A program made the position numbers and the translations under genes. From Metridium senile (Eukaryota > Cnidaria > Anthozoa > Actiniaria > Metridiidae): a stretch of 64,000 nucleotides of DNA. Location of the stretch: positions 11,954,347 to 12,018,346 of the forward strand of contig OX459101.1 in assembly GCA_949775045.1 (NCBI GenBank). The letters are read 5' to 3'. Of this stretch, positions 11,346 through 23,818 are shown one piece after another; within the stretch, counting starts at the first letter, position 1; every line of letters starts with the position of its first letter. The notes beneath the pieces are model-generated. The model saw only the letters and a program-made list of their open reading frames with translations. It had not been told where the DNA came from and did no database searches.

Positions 11346-13719
11346 GCTTATGTTATTTTTCTATCTTATATAGACAATGTAATTAATATTGTCCACCAAA
11401 AAGACATTTAGACCAAACGAAATGTCCTGTCAGACCTAATATACTCGCCCTAAATGCTCGATACCAGAAATTATTGTATAAGTAGAGTTCATAATTTTTA
11501 TTCTCTGTTCACTGTTACTCATTATATAGTTTTAAATTAGAATTTATATGTTTAAAACAAATATACAAATCATCACGTGATACTTCTTTTGGTCTTTAAG
11601 TCTTTTTTCGCAGGACAACTTTTTGACAATGACTGTATGTTTATTTTGTTCTTTACATCCAACGTATCTCAATCAGTAGTTTTTATATCATTGAAAGTGT
11701 CATAACTCTCAAATTATGTTTTGCTAAAATATTATTGCCATGTGTGTTTTATTTGATTGGTGACCAGTGCATAAAATCCTATTTTCCCAGTTCACAAAAA
11801 AAAAGCCTAGATTCCATTTTAGTGGACACTTTCATAAGTCATTTTGTATGAAGTGCTATGCCAAATGTCATAAATGTATTGATAGAAAAAAATGTTTTTA
11901 GGGCTTATCCCAAATTTCATCATGTTCTTATTGAGAAAATCAAAACTAAGCCTCAGAAACATTATTATCAAGGAACTTTTGAAAAATTAACGTCACCAAA
12001 TTAAAGATGGACAGTTATTGAGGCATTTGTGTGTTTTTTGGCTGTTTGAATCTGCTCGACATATATTTCTATGTACCGGGATGCCTGTGTTACAAAGTGT
12101 TGACATTTCACCCCGTCCTTTCCCCCAAAGCGTCGCTACGAAGGTTCATATTTGAGTATGCGATATAGAGTTCCAAAACTGTCTCAGAGACATTGTTATG
12201 AAGTTGTTCTTGAAAGTTGAACGTCAGAAAAAGAAAGATAGATAAATACTAAAGCAATTTGTGTAATTTTTGAGGCGATTTGAGCTGTTGAGAGTGGTTT
12301 TCAGACAGGCCGATTTGAGTGTTGTCATCGGCCGTGTTGACAGTGTTCGCTTGGTAGGTTTCGTGAAGGAAGTCACGTTCTCTGACATTGTGAAGAATAA
12401 AAATAGCAAATTAATCAATATAAACTCAAGATTTCTGTTTGGAAGTGGTAGATAATATGCCATAGCGAATGCAATTCTGCTGGCACATCTTCTGTTTTGT
12501 GCTAGAAGATATCGCTAACGGCAGATCGATTGTCCTCGTCTTTTTAAAACAAGACCTAATGATAGGGAATGTCTTGGTGATTATCAGTCCCAAAAATATA
12601 GCCATTGTTTTCAGCGGGATCAAAGTTAAACGAGTCAACACAGGTCGATTGCGATCGAACCTCGAACAAGTTATCCGTCACTTTGATAACAAGACTACAA
12701 ACTGTTTAACTATTACCACGTGTGTAACCATGTGATCTTGTCTGTCAAAACCATGACAACGTCAGTCAACGTCAATCAAGGCACGAAAGTCTGTCTGATG
12801 AGGTCATGATCTATTAGCGTTATGGTGTCGAGGCTGTAGTGAGGCCGCAATGACCATCTGGGTACTATTGCGCAATTTCTTCATTTTGTCGAGCAGGAGA
12901 AAAAAAAACAAGCCCATTTTAAGACTGTGATACCACAGGTATCCCAGTAACAAGTAACAGTGAGAGTTATCACACTAAAAGATCTATTTCATGTTTAGTG
13001 CCATCAATTGAATAACATAATAATATTACAAATTCTTATGTATTGCCATTTCTTATTATTGAGCATTTTTTGAGTTCATATTTTCTTTCTTTCTAGGTAT
13101 ACAACATTTTTGACATAAATTGTCTATATTATTAAATGACTAATAAACTGCCTGTTGACTTCATAATTGGTGTTTGCAAGGCTGTAGGTTTAGAATTTTA
13201 CACAAAATTGTTTGTAATTGATTGTACCGAAGAAAGAAAAATAATATAATATATAAAATAAAATAATATAAAAAGTAAATAAAAACAAAAGAATTAGGAA
13301 AAACTGTATACAAGACAATGTCATATTGTCCATAAAAATGTTATTTGAGTTGCATATCAATAATGGATACAATTTGGGAAACAATTTATCAATGATAAAA
13401 AATCAAATAAGATATCTTAAATGTGTCTTTAACTTAATAGTTTTAAAAGTGTCGATGGAGTCAAATTGCTTAATTTCTGTTGATAATAAATTCCATAGCT
13501 AATTAGGGGCCACAACAAAATTGTTTTAATAAAAAAATATCTAACCATTCTAATGACCCCTTTCATCCAATTATAAGACAAAGTAAGTTATGTGGTCAAA
13601 GGGTAGGACACATTAGATTCAGAACCCACTGGTCCAATCCTGGGTTTTACATTTTAATATTTCTGAAATGTAAAGGTATGTGGCCAAGAGAAGTAATTTA
13701 TGCAAGTAAAAGGGCTAGA

Positions 13720-13854
13720 TAGAGTACAAACACTAAAAGTAATGCAGTACAAAAATTGTAGAAAAAAATTAGTGAAAAACTGTCAATTATATCTACTGTT
13801 CAATTAATAGATGTTATATTGCAAAGTATTGCACATTTTAGTGTTTGTATTCTA
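13720..13854. mobile_element. ~135-bp MITE, AGAGTACAAACACTAAAAG family, copy 2
   Basis: The left end TAGAGTACAAACACTAAAAG faces the right end TTTTAGTGTTTGTATTCTA. It is more diverged than copy 1. Confidence 0.8.
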
Positions 13855-13861
13855 AATATGG

Positions 13862-14160
13862 TAATAATAATAATAATAATTATTATTATTATTTACAATT
13901 TATATAGCCCTATTTACAATAACAGATCAATAGGACTTTACATATAACTACTCTCACACTCACTACCTCTACATTAACCATTTTAACACATAACACTCCT
14001 CACATGTTGATTGTTACTGAGTGAGAAAAACCAAAGTACCTGGAGAAAAACCCTTGTGGCAATTAAGGGAGAGAACAACACATCAAACAAACTCAACTCA
14101 TATGATCTGTGCCCGAGCTAGGACTCGAACCTGGATCACAGCGGTGGTATTTGTTATAAT
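13862..14160 (-). repeat. SINE-like repeat with an internal promoter B-box
   Basis: Starts with an (AAT)n run, then TTTATATAGCCC..., then GAGAAAAACCAAAGTACCTG at 14021. It ends in GGACTCGAACC at 14120-14130, whose complement GGTTCGAGTCC is a perfect pol III B-box. The element therefore points to the minus strand and fits a tRNA-headed SINE. Confidence 0.6.
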
Positions 14161-15125
14161 ATTATTATGTGATGGCTCAAATGTTAATCTATTTAACTGC
14201 AAAATAACAATATAAACTCCTGTATATAGAAAAATAAATATTATATTGCTTCTAATTCAGCCACTTGGGTTTGACAAAGTTCCTTCATCCCATTATGTGA
14301 AAAAATATAATATAAGATATTTAACTCTTTATTACATAATTTGTCAACATTATATGTAGTCAATAGTACTTTTGAATAATTTTGTATAATTTACAAGCAA
14401 GTTTAAAATATTTACATTATTGCATATTGTTTAAAATGAGAAGTAATTATATCAAATGTAAATTTTAAAAACAAGGACTATATATTCTTTCTCCTGCCAA
14501 CTCTTCTTGATGATTCTTTTCTATTTTAATAAAGTAAAAATATTATACTGAGCAACTGGGATTCCATGCAAATGAACATATGGATTATTAAACGTAAAAC
14601 AAACAAACAAAAAAACAATAAAAATGACAATTAAATTAGCAAAAGCATCTCTTCGGCATATCACGAATCGGTATCTGTATGAATAATTACCCAACTTCAA
14701 ACCAAAATATCTCAAAAACTAGAAGAGGTCCATCCGGGTCCATCATGATTTTTAAAAAGAGAATTATTCACTTAACAACATAGTGAGACGAAAAGATAAG
14801 GACCTCTTCGATTTTTCCGGTAAAAGAGATAGTTTTGACCAACAAAAATACGGTTAATGTAAACAAATCGGTTCGTGACCTGTTACGTTTCTCAACAAAA
14901 AAAATACAAAAATATAACATACCTTTACGCTAAACTTGTCACATCGGATCAAGGTACTTCAATACCCATTCTCTCCAAGTAAGAAGACAAATAATTGTAA
15001 AAAAATATCCATTTTTTGAGGTTTTCTCTTACATCCGGTCACATATCTTCAATTTGCCGGCAGCACTTTGATCGTGCTTACGATTGGCCAATTGAGATCA
15101 CATGTTCCGTGTCGTACACCACCTG

Positions 15126-16024
15126 GGTTATGCTCGAGCATAAAAAATAGAATAAAGAAATCACGTAAGCAAAGACAAAAAATAATACGAAAAGAAGAAG
15201 AAAAAAACAGTAAAAGTTATCAAAGGTAAAAAATATGACTATAAAAGCTTATTAGATCAAATGGAAACCCGACTAGTACTTTTAAAGCAAAATAAAGTAA
15301 TAAGAAAAAAATAGTAATGAAAAATAACGGACTTATGCTACCTAGCAATAAAAATTGTGTTTAAAAAGTTAAAAATTGGAAAACAAATCAAACAAAAATG
15401 AAAGAAAATTCAAAAATTCAAAATAATAATATTAATATTATAGGACACGAAATAATGGTAAAAAATGGGTATTTATTATTATTCAAATTAATTTGAACAT
15501 ATCTTCGTCCTGTGTTGTTGTTTTTAAAATTGATTTGGTGTCGTTCTGGGTGTTTTTGACAGTTTCAAAGCATTTTTTAAATACATGCAGTTGGGCAAAA
15601 TGCTCTGACATTTAAACAAAATACTTTGACATATGCTTGTTCAAAAACCACACAGAATGACACCCGCGGGAGGGGTACTCCCTTTGTCCAAGTGGTAGGG
15701 GTGATCAGCGTACCTTTTAGGGTAAAAATATTTCCTGTGCGTACCTTTTAGGGTCCTTTTAAAGTTCTGGCTCAATAATCAGTTATTTAACAACAACACG
15801 GAAATAAGACTGAGATATGTTCAACTTTATTTCAACAATGAATTCGTGTTTTTACCATTATTTCGTCTCATATATTTATTGTAAAATGGATTGTTTGGGC
15901 TGCCTGCATGTGATCTTAAAATGCATATGACATGAAATTGTACGTTTTTATGGTCGTTTCTAGAAGAAGGATAGGTGCTAAATACGATTCCGATATCAAA
16001 ATCACGATTAAAAGAACCAAGAAC
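15126..16024. other. Non-genic stretch
   Basis: AT-rich sequence with no exon. 15660-15770 holds GGGAGGGGTACTCCC and two copies of GTACCTTTTAGGGT, a minor dispersed repeat. Confidence 0.5.
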
Positions 16025-16279
16025 CATTTTATACGGTGGTATAGGGTTCTAGTTAGCGTTGCAAACAAAATGACGTCACAAGGCCTAGTCACATGTTCAT
16101 TTGGTCGCGCACTGAAGGCATTTTTCAAAGCATATAGCATGATTAATGAAAACATATTTGTAAGCGCTATTTTCGTTTTGAAATTGTGCTAGATGCGCGC
16201 CTTGAACAATAACCTAATTTGACTAGGCTTGTGACGTCATTTTGTTTGCAACGCTAACCCTATACCACCATATAAAATG
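16025..16279. mobile_element. ~255-bp MITE with ~60-bp inverted arms
   Basis: The left arm ATTTTATACGGTGGTATAGG...AGCGTTGCAAACAAAATGACGTCACAAG... and the right arm CTTGTGACGTCATTTTGTTT...CCTATACCACCATATAAAAT are inverted repeats. The paired frames inside (15916-16192) are not genes. Confidence 0.85.
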
Positions 16280-16625
16280 TTGTTACTTTTTTATCACACA
16301 TCTCTTGGCAAATAGATTAGAAATAAGATTTATTATAAACACTTAGTTTTATTTAAGCTCACTGCTTCGTTCGTGCAGTTAGAGGTTTTGAAGCAGTAGA
16401 AGGTTCAGAAACTAATATCTGTGAACACTTTGAGTTTTTTTGTTACTTTTTTTAACCCACATCTCATGAGCGAATAAATTAGAAATAAGATTTATTATAA
16501 ACACTTAATGTATTTGAGCTCACTGCTTCGTTCGTGCAGTTAGAGGTTTTGAAGCAGTAGAAGGTTCAGAAAATAATAACATGAAAAAATGTGTTCACGG
16601 TTCGAGTATCCTCACTTTAAAGTTG
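16279..16625 (+). repeat. Two direct copies of a ~150-bp repeat upstream of the intronless ORF
   Basis: Copies start near 16281 and 16441. Both carry TTAGAAATAAGATTTATTAT, AAACACTTA, GCTCACTGCTTCGTTCGTGC and AGGTTTTGAAGCAGTAGAAG. A third copy follows the ORF at 17773-17945, so the ORF is bracketed by the repeat. Confidence 0.85.
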
Positions 16626-16871
16626 CACAGTACACATACGAATTTGAAGCAAGAACAACAACAAACTTATAATCAAACAACTTTTCATTGACGCCATAAT
16701 AGAGATTATTTTAGTGGTCCCTTGAGATTCATTATTTACTAATGACCAAAACTAATTGAGGTTAATTATTATAAACACAACTACGACAAGCAGCTGTGAA
16801 TCCACGTCAAAGTTAACACCGCTTTGTGATTATTCAATTAAAACACTTTAATTGATGTGACTAGTAATTAG

Positions 16872-16878
16872 TATAAAG
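16872..16878 (+). promoter_or_regulatory. TATA box of the intronless ORF
   Basis: TATAAAG lies 58 bases before the ATG at 16930. This leaves room for a transcription start about 30 bases downstream and a very short 5' leader. The placement is inferred from consensus only. Confidence 0.5.
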
Positions 16879-16929
16879 TGTTTGCTAAACTCTGAAAGCT
16901 GAAAACACCATCTTCAATCTGGCTGTGGA

Positions 16930-17709
16930 ATGACTTACACAAGGACAAACATGCTCCCGAAGATTACAGAAGGCGGGAGGCTATCCGAAGAAGCAAAAAT
17001 CCAAGACTTTTGTGAGTCTTTACATTTAACTCAAGACGAAGAAAGCAAAGAGAAGCTTGAAGTGAGGTCAGTTTTTGAACAAGTTGATAATGATGGTGTC
17101 AGAGGCAGCAGAAAACCTAAAGCAGGACCTTCAATCAATAAACCAACTCGGTACAATTCTACAACGACGGCGAAATTCAAAGATGGGTTCTCCAAAGCGC
17201 ATGTGTTTAGCACAGCTAAGGCAACGAGACACAAACAAAATAAAGAAGAAATCCAAGAAAATAAACTTATCGATCTCACTAAAATGGACGATGCCAAGAA
17301 ACTGGCCAATAGATTAATTGAAGATTTACGCGATTACGGCGCCAACAGAATTCAAACTCACTTAAACAGGTTTGAGAATGCAGATCTTACTTTTGCTAAA
17401 CTGTGGAATAGAAAGAGATTGTTTCATACTAGCGCTAACAGAAGCGCTCACAACGAACAACGCATCACAAAGAGTGCCGTAAAAGCGACCAACAGAAGGC
17501 TTGCAGCAAATGGAAAACAAGTGTTTTTTGGAGAGAGACAAATGAGCAACGCTTATAGGGGACATTGTGTACGCCAGTTTGTTACGGGACGTATGTTTTA
17601 TAGCGAACCGGTTCACTTAAAGCAAGTAAGACATTATGCTGGTAAATTATCACTGGTTAGAACGTGTCCTAATATCACGAACATACCGCAACACTCTCGC
17701 TATCGCTAA
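16930..17709 (+). CDS. Intronless ORF, 259 aa, unrecognised basic protein
   Basis: This is an uninterrupted frame of 259 codons, the longest single-exon reading frame here not tied to a transposon. The N-terminal third is acidic and polar (EEAKIQDFCESLHLTQDEES). The rest is rich in Lys, Arg and Asn, with KLANRLIEDLRDYGANRIQT, an Arg-rich stretch around HTSANRSAHNEQR, and a basic C-terminus. I see no signal peptide, membrane segment or known motif. The first ATG (16930) follows a TATA box by 58 bases. An AATAAA at 17968 could serve polyadenylation. Flanking ~150-bp direct repeats suggest that the gene duplicated or was mobilised together with its flanks, or that it is a retrocopy. A small nuclear or germline protein is possible but is speculation. 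Confidence 0.6.
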   Translation: MTYTRTNMLPKITEGGRLSEEAKIQDFCESLHLTQDEESKEKLEVRSVFEQVDNDGVRGSRKPKAGPSINKPTRYNSTTTAKFKDGFSKAHVFSTAKATRHKQNKEEIQENKLIDLTKMDDAKKLANRLIEDLRDYGANRIQTHLNRFENADLTFAKLWNRKRLFHTSANRSAHNEQRITKSAVKATNRRLAANGKQVFFGERQMSNAYRGHCVRQFVTGRMFYSEPVHLKQVRHYAGKLSLVRTCPNITNIPQHSRYR

Positions 17710-17772
17710 TAATGATGAGAATACATATTACAGTGAGTGAAAACACTCGAACCGTGAGCATTTTGTGTTTTG

Positions 17773-17945
17773 TTGTTACTTTTTGACCCACATCCTATGA
17801 GCGAATAGATTAGAAATAAGATTTATTATAAACACTTAATGTATTTGAGCTCACTGCTTCATTTTTAGAGGTTTTGAAGCAGTAGAAGGTTCAGAAAATA
17901 ATAACATGAAAAAAGTCTTCACCTTTCGAGTATCCTCAATGTAAA
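17773..17945 (+). repeat. Third copy of the ~150-bp repeat, downstream of the ORF
   Basis: It matches 16441-16625 over nearly its whole length, including ATTAGAAATAAGATTTATTA, AGCTCACTGCTTC and GAAGCAGTAGAAGGTTCAGA. It lacks the CGTTCGTGCAG segment. Confidence 0.85.
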
Positions 17946-19130
17946 TGAATATTTATTATCAATGTTGAAAATAAACGTTACCTTATCAAGCGGCTCAAAA
18001 CTCCATACAAGTCTAATATCTGTTCAAAAGTTCAGATTCAAAAAGTTAATAAAAGCGGTTTGAGATGGCTGGCTTCTTTGGAGAGCTGAAAGCTCGCGCG
18101 CGTATCTATTAATGAACATTTGTCATTTGAACATTTGCTTTCAATTAATTAATCTATTGTTCTTGCACTCCTCCTACATTTTCTATCACTTAGCTTTTCC
18201 CGCTTCATAGTTATACTTGGTATCTCTCTTAATCTAACTCGTTAAAGTGTATATGAAACAAAACAGTGAAATCTTCACAAATTACAAAATATAACAGTCC
18301 TGGACAAGACAAATATTTGCTAAAAGTTAAGTCAACGGATTTTGTTTTTATTTTTCATCGATACTCAAAGTTCACCAAAATTGGCTAAAATCCCTAGACA
18401 TTTTTCGCTCGGCCAAAGGAGACTGTGGGAAGGTCTGTGACGTCATAGGTTGTGTTCATGAAAAATCTAAAATGGCGGACGAAGGTTTGAGGAAAAAATC
18501 AAAGCGGGTTTCTGGAAAGTACTGCGTCGCAGGTGCCCCAGGAATACTCAGCTGTAAGAACACAAGTCTAACACCCGGTATTTCAATGCACAAATTTCCC
18601 AAACAACAATCTTTTAATAGCTATATAGTCAGTGGGTGAAATTTGTGCAAAAGCATCGTCCTGGGAATCGTCCATCAAAGACATCAGTGCTCTGTTCTGT
18701 TCATTTCGAACCGTCGTGTTTTACGCGGTGGTTCGAGTTGACCGATTTTGATGATGACCATGCAGCTACGTTCAAACAAAAGGTCTAGACTTGAAGAGGA
18801 TGCCGTGCCTACAATTGATTGTACATTGCCGAGTAGACCAGTTGTCCATTCAAGCGAAAGGGACCGACGAAGTGTAAGTGTAAACACTATTCAAAAGTAA
18901 ACTGATTTCTTTTAATGCCGAAAAACGAGTTTTAATGTAATTATTTCATGTTAATTTTGTTCAATACACGATGGATAGTTTATTATAACTTATTATTTCG
19001 TACATGTTATAACTTTTTTATAATTTAGAAAACTTCTTCTTTAAGTTAATTATTATGAATTTTATAGATAAAATTTAATCCATTTATTGAATTTCAGATT
19101 CTAAGAGATGTATTGAAACCATAGGATTCT

Positions 19131-19912
19131 TCTACTATACAATACAATACAATATTTTTTATTGACATTCTTTTACATTTTTAAATATTTATGTTCTAAT
19201 TACAAATTGATTGTTTAATTACATTTTTTCTTTTCTCATATTTTTGTTATTAGTAAATTTTTGGAATGTCAGTGTCTAAATTAACACTTAGTTTTCGAGT
19301 TAGACACTGTCATTTATAATTGTTTTATCAAGAGCGGTACAAAAATATGTTGATTATGAAATATTTGAAATATATGAAATAATATGAAATAATACGCGCA
19401 AATACGAAGAAATAAATAAATAAATATAGCCATATGTAAAACAACTAATCTAGATTAAATATTTATAATTGTATTTATAATATTTATATCATATATAATT
19501 GTTTTGGTTGTTAATTCGAAGATGAGGGGCATTGGCTTTGCAGCAAATGCTCCTTGACCTTTTTTTAAAAAATGAAGGGTTTTGTAAGTAATTTGGTTTC
19601 AGTTGGAATTTCTTTCCATAGCTCTGGTGCAAGAGCACTAATTGTTTGTTTGCCAATATTTGTTCTAACTTTTTGCTTGAGAAGGTTATTGTTTGAGGCA
19701 TACCTTGTGTTATAGCTATGAATGTTCTTAGAAAATTGGAAATAAATATCAAAGACTGATGGAAGCTGTTTAGTTACCCACTGGTGAATAAATTTTAGTG
19801 ATTGTAATTTAAAGATGTTGACTATAGTTAGAAGGTCTAAAAGATTGATTAATGGAAGAGCACTATCATTATTTTTACCATATAGTGTAGCAACTACTAA
19901 CTTAGTAGTGAG
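19131..19912 (-). mobile_element. 5'-truncated non-LTR retrotransposon (LINE)
   Basis: On the minus strand, frames between 19915 and 19489 read YFQFSKNIHSYNTRYASNN, KVRTNIGKQTISALAPELW and a short tail. This is the conserved segment at the C-terminal end of reverse transcriptases in many LINEs. A ~350-bp 3' UTR follows and ends in TGTATTGTATTGTATAGTAG near 19131, a simple-repeat tail. The reverse transcriptase core is missing, so it is dead on arrival. It lies within the Kolobok-type gene and is therefore younger. Confidence 0.75.
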
Positions 19913-20156
19913 CACTTCTGAGTCAGAAAATGATCAAGAGATAGACATTGTTGATCAAGATAACCAGCAACATGTACCAACTAGAAAAAGGTCCAGAGCT
20001 GAAGAAGAGGATGTCTTGAAACCAAATGATTCTTCCTCCGTGTTAGTAAGCACTGCACCGCAGGATGGGCAAATTAACTTTAGAGATTAATATCGCCCTG
20101 GGACCCCCACAGTTGATCTATACTACTTTGTCCGGCTGCATATCCAGTGTGGTTGA

Positions 20157-20225
20157 TCCTTGTAGTGTAGTGGTAACACGTCGGACTAGAAAGCCGAAAC
20201 CATGGGATTCAATTCCTGCCAAGGA
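20157..20225 (+). repeat. tRNA-like sequence (tRNA pseudogene or SINE head)
   Basis: TCCTTG at the 5' end pairs with CAAGGA at the 3' end as an acceptor stem. TAGTGTAGTGG fits the A-box and D arm, TCGGA/GCCGA surrounds an anticodon-like loop, and GGATTCAATTCC resembles a B-box with one extra base. Mismatches in the anticodon and T stems argue against a working tRNA. Confidence 0.55.
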
Positions 20226-20343
20226 CAAATGATATTTTTTCTCATGAGCTTTATTTCACTTTTATACCGAATGCATTTCAACGATTTTAGTTTTTTTTAG
20301 TCCATTATTTAATATGTACATATTGTAATTATTTAAGAAATAT

Positions 20344-20545
20344 AAAATGGCGCGCGTGTCTATGTACTGTGATATAAACACGCTGGGAGTTAGAGTAGAG
20401 CACGAGAGAAGCAAGCTTAGAAACACGAGCACAGCGAAAATGCAGAGGAAATTTTTCTACCGTCATTTTCATTCTCTGTTCTCTCATATAGACATGGCCA
20501 TCAACCAATCAGAGCGCGTGTTATATACCAAAAATTTTATAAATA
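20344..20545. repeat. Dispersed repeat, possible MITE
   Basis: The motif TGTCTATGTACTGTGATATA recurs in diverged form near 53515 (TGTCTATATACTGTGAAATA), both followed by AACAC. CAATCAGAGCGCG near the right end is a common MITE end sequence. No coding signal. Confidence 0.4.
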
Positions 20546-22082
20546 TGTATATTTAGTGATAACGTTTATTTTATATTATGTACTGCGCATTAGATCATAT
20601 ACATATGTATTTTGGGCATTATAAGTATTAAAATCATTATTATTATTATTATTATTACTATTATTATTATTAACTCATTGTACGTATTTACATGGACTTT
20701 AGAGTACAAACAGTAAGAAAAACCTTTGAAAAACAAAATTACATATGTAATTTTCTATCAGTTAATAATAAGCACTATTTTAGTATAATATAAAATTATA
20801 TTCATTATTACTAGTATTCAATATGCAGATGCCATTGTAATTATAAAACTAAAATGTTTAGTCTTACTTTGTATTTCACATCATTCATTTGGATTATAAG
20901 AAACATCTCTTAGCTGCAATTCGATATTTGTGTACTTATAAATCTTCGGGTGTTCTCTTGTTCCAGCAGAGGTGCTAGTACATAAAAGTAGTATTGTGTT
21001 ATTTGTTGATTATTTCCAAATTCACTTTTAGTCTTCATAGTAAAAGCAGCACTAGCTCAAACAGTGAGATAGAAGAGGAAGAAGAAATGGAACATGGTTA
21101 TAGCAGCACTGACATATACTCAGATGAAGAATCTACATCACACGGTGAATATGATAGTAACAGTGCCCATGAAGATTCAGATTGGACTCCCACTACAGAA
21201 GAACAAGAAAAGACAAACACCTGTCAAAATGCTGACACAAGGTATAAATGTATAAACATAAACCACCATTCACTTGAGAGTTGAAGTATACAATTATTAT
21301 TAACTGGTGTTCACTGATTTTGAAATGAAGGGTTGTTTTAGCACACCAGATTAGTTCATGTTTCTCCTTTCCACAATAATTACAAAACAAGCCATGGCCA
21401 GCACCACCATAATTATATTAATTTGCATAATTTATCCAGAGCAGTTCTATGAAAAAATCTAATATTTATTCGATGATACACTATTAACTTGCTTTTCACT
21501 GGTTTGTAAATATGATTTTTGCTTATTATTTGTAGTGCTAATGCTGATAATGCTGCACAAGAAGAGCCAAAATTTGTGGTATTTTATACAATGCTGGTGA
21601 AACTGTTTAAATGTTCTGTTTCCGGTGTAAAAATGGGAAACCTACAATTAAAATGAAAAAGAATGGAACAATGGTTACCATTGAGCAACACTGTGAAGAC
21701 TGTGGTGGATCACCCTTTATATGGAGAAGTCAGCCTCTTGTACTTGGGAAATATCCAGCTGGAAATATATTGTTAAGCTTTGCTATACTTCTTTCTGGAG
21801 CTTCAAAAAGCAAGATTTACCTTGTTTTAAAGCACATGGGAGTGTCTATCTATAACATTAGAACATATTTTATGCACCAAAAACAGTTACTTATCCCAGT
21901 GATTTTAACTTACTGGTAAAAGTATAGATCTTGTTTGTTACGTAGCTTGAAAGGTGAACAGAATGTTGCTTGGTGCGGTGATGGGCGTTATGATTCTGCA
22001 GGCCATAGTGCTAAATATGGTGCATTTACCATGTTTTGTTCCAACAATTCAAAAATAGTTCATTTTGAACTCCTCCAGGTAT

Positions 22083-22350
22083 GTATACATATATCTATCT
22101 ATCTATCCATCTCTCTATCTATATCTATCTATCTATATCTATCTATATCTGTATCTATCTATATCTATATCTATCTATATCTATATCTATATCTCTATCT
22201 ATCTATCTATCTCTATCTATCTATCTATCTATCTATCTCTATCTCTATCTCTATCTATCTATCTCTATCTCTCTATCTCTATCTCTCTATCTCTATCTCT
22301 CTATCTCTCTCTATCTCTATCTATCTATCTCTATCTATCTATCTCTATCT
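22083..22350 (+). repeat. TATC/CTAT microsatellite, about 265 bp
   Basis: Long runs of TATC with interspersed TATATC and TCTC units. The overlapping Tyr/Leu/Ser/Ile frames are artefacts. It begins right after the splice donor of the Kolobok-type exon. Confidence 0.95.
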
Positions 22351-22952
22351 TTACGTAGACAAAACTCATGCGATGCTTCCGATAGAAATGCTACTTAGTC
22401 AGCAATAAAAGTGATAATTACCTTACCTTTTCGGTATAATGATTACAAAACTATAAATCATTATACTAGTTAAACTCAACTAGACTCTAGGTAATGCAGA
22501 TAATATATTTATTTGCTGTATATTTAATTTTATAGTTAGTTGGATCGAGTTGATGATCATTTGCAATTCGAGCTATTTCGGCTAGCAAGCAAATCAGTCC
22601 TATATCAAAACCAATATGTATAGACTGTAGTTTTTTTAGTAATTTTCGTCTTTCCAGCTATTGACTGTTTGTATCTTCTTATTCTTACTTGGTAATTAAT
22701 ATCAATGTTTTTTCTTACGGCTCTTCAATGAAATTGAGTGTTAGAATAATAAATTGCCAATCCGGCTAGCACAGCCATGTTTTCGCATCAACGCATATAA
22801 ACACGCGATATTTGTGATTTGTTTACATTTATTTCGCTGTATTTAAGAACCACATGAGCAATAATATTTGGTATAAAGGAATTGTTGAATTAATAAGCTT
22901 TAAGAGTTTACAAACTTCGAGTACGGTGCTGTTGTTTTCACTGTTTATTTTA

Positions 22953-23384
<432 letters not shown>

Positions 23385-23385
23385 T

Positions 23386-23818
23386 GAGTGCTTTTATGCG
23401 CTCTTGGTACTATCAGAACCACTCATAATACTTCATGTAATACTACATGTCATTGAATAAATTCTGGAAAAAATTGGAGCGTTTTAAGGCAGAATTACCT
23501 ACATATCTATATACCTATATACTTATATACTTATATACTTGTACGGTCAGAATTTTTGCAAATGACTGTATATATATATATATATAGAAAGAGAGAGAGA
23601 TATATATGTATATTTACAGTCATTTGCAAAAATTCTGACCGTACAAGTATATAAGTATATAAGTATATAAGTATATAGGTATATAGATATGTAGGTAATT
23701 CTGCCTTAAAACGCTCCAATATTTTTCAGAATTCATTCAATGACATGAAGTAAGCATCATTGAAGTATTATGGATGGTTCTGATAGTACCAAAAGCGCAT
23801 AAAAGCACTCAAAGGCAT
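23386..23818. mobile_element. ~430-bp palindromic MITE
   Basis: The arms start TGCCTTTGAGTGCTTTTATG and end with its complement. They continue inward through ACTATCAGAACC, GGAGCGTTTTAAGGCAG and TATATACTTATATACTTGTA to GGTCAGAATTTTTGCAAATG around an AT/AG core at 23565-23612. The arms are close to perfect over about 200 bp. Confidence 0.85.

Larger units (their letters stand above)
9454..15125. mobile_element. 5.7-kb TIR element with 9-bp target duplication
   Basis: The left end CAGGTGGTGTGCGACACGG (9454-9472) is matched in inverse orientation by CCGTGTCGTACACCACCTG (15107-15125), with one mismatch over 19 bp. Outside these ends GGTTGTGCT (9445-9453) and GGTTATGCT (15126-15134) form a 9-bp direct repeat with one mismatch, as expected for an aged target duplication. 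Inside I find no recognisable transposase: the longest frames (about 12224-12735, both strands) are under 100 codons and match nothing I know. It is probably non-autonomous or heavily decayed, and it carries several younger repeats. A 9-bp duplication is known for Mutator-like elements among others; assignment is open. Confidence 0.7.
18472..22078 (+). pseudogene. Decayed Kolobok-type transposase gene with THAP domain
   Basis: The ATG at 18472 opens a THAP DNA-binding domain: YCVAGAPGILSCKN, MHKFPK, QWVKFVQKHRPGNRP and CSVHFEPSCF give the C2CH zinc ligands and the HxxP and W landmarks. A stop and frameshift fall between HKFP and QWVKF (about 18605-18635), and another frameshift near 18780. 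An acidic linker follows in exons near 19912-20090 and 21030-21240. The transposase core is at 21611-22078, with CFRCKNGKP, CEDCGGSPF and the hallmark CGDGRYDSAGHSAKYG. A TAA at 21917 breaks this core. A GT donor follows at 22079, but the C-terminal part is gone, replaced by the TATC microsatellite. The gene is also disrupted by a LINE (19131-19912) and a tRNA-like repeat. Kolobok elements use TTAA targets; the outer ends of this copy were not found. Confidence 0.75.

Noticed and set aside
12224..12735. Overlapping frames on both strands in the middle of the 5.7-kb element as a transposase
   Set aside because: All are under 100 codons, carry no recognisable motif and lack linked exons with matching phase.
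20157..20225. Functional tRNA gene
   Set aside because: The anticodon and T stems contain mismatches and the B-box has an extra base; a related degraded copy at 11222-11345 indicates a repeat family.
22065..22408. Three overlapping plus-strand frames rich in Tyr, Leu, Ser and Ile
   Set aside because: They are translations of the TATC microsatellite. Only the part before 22079 belongs to a real (Kolobok-type) exon.
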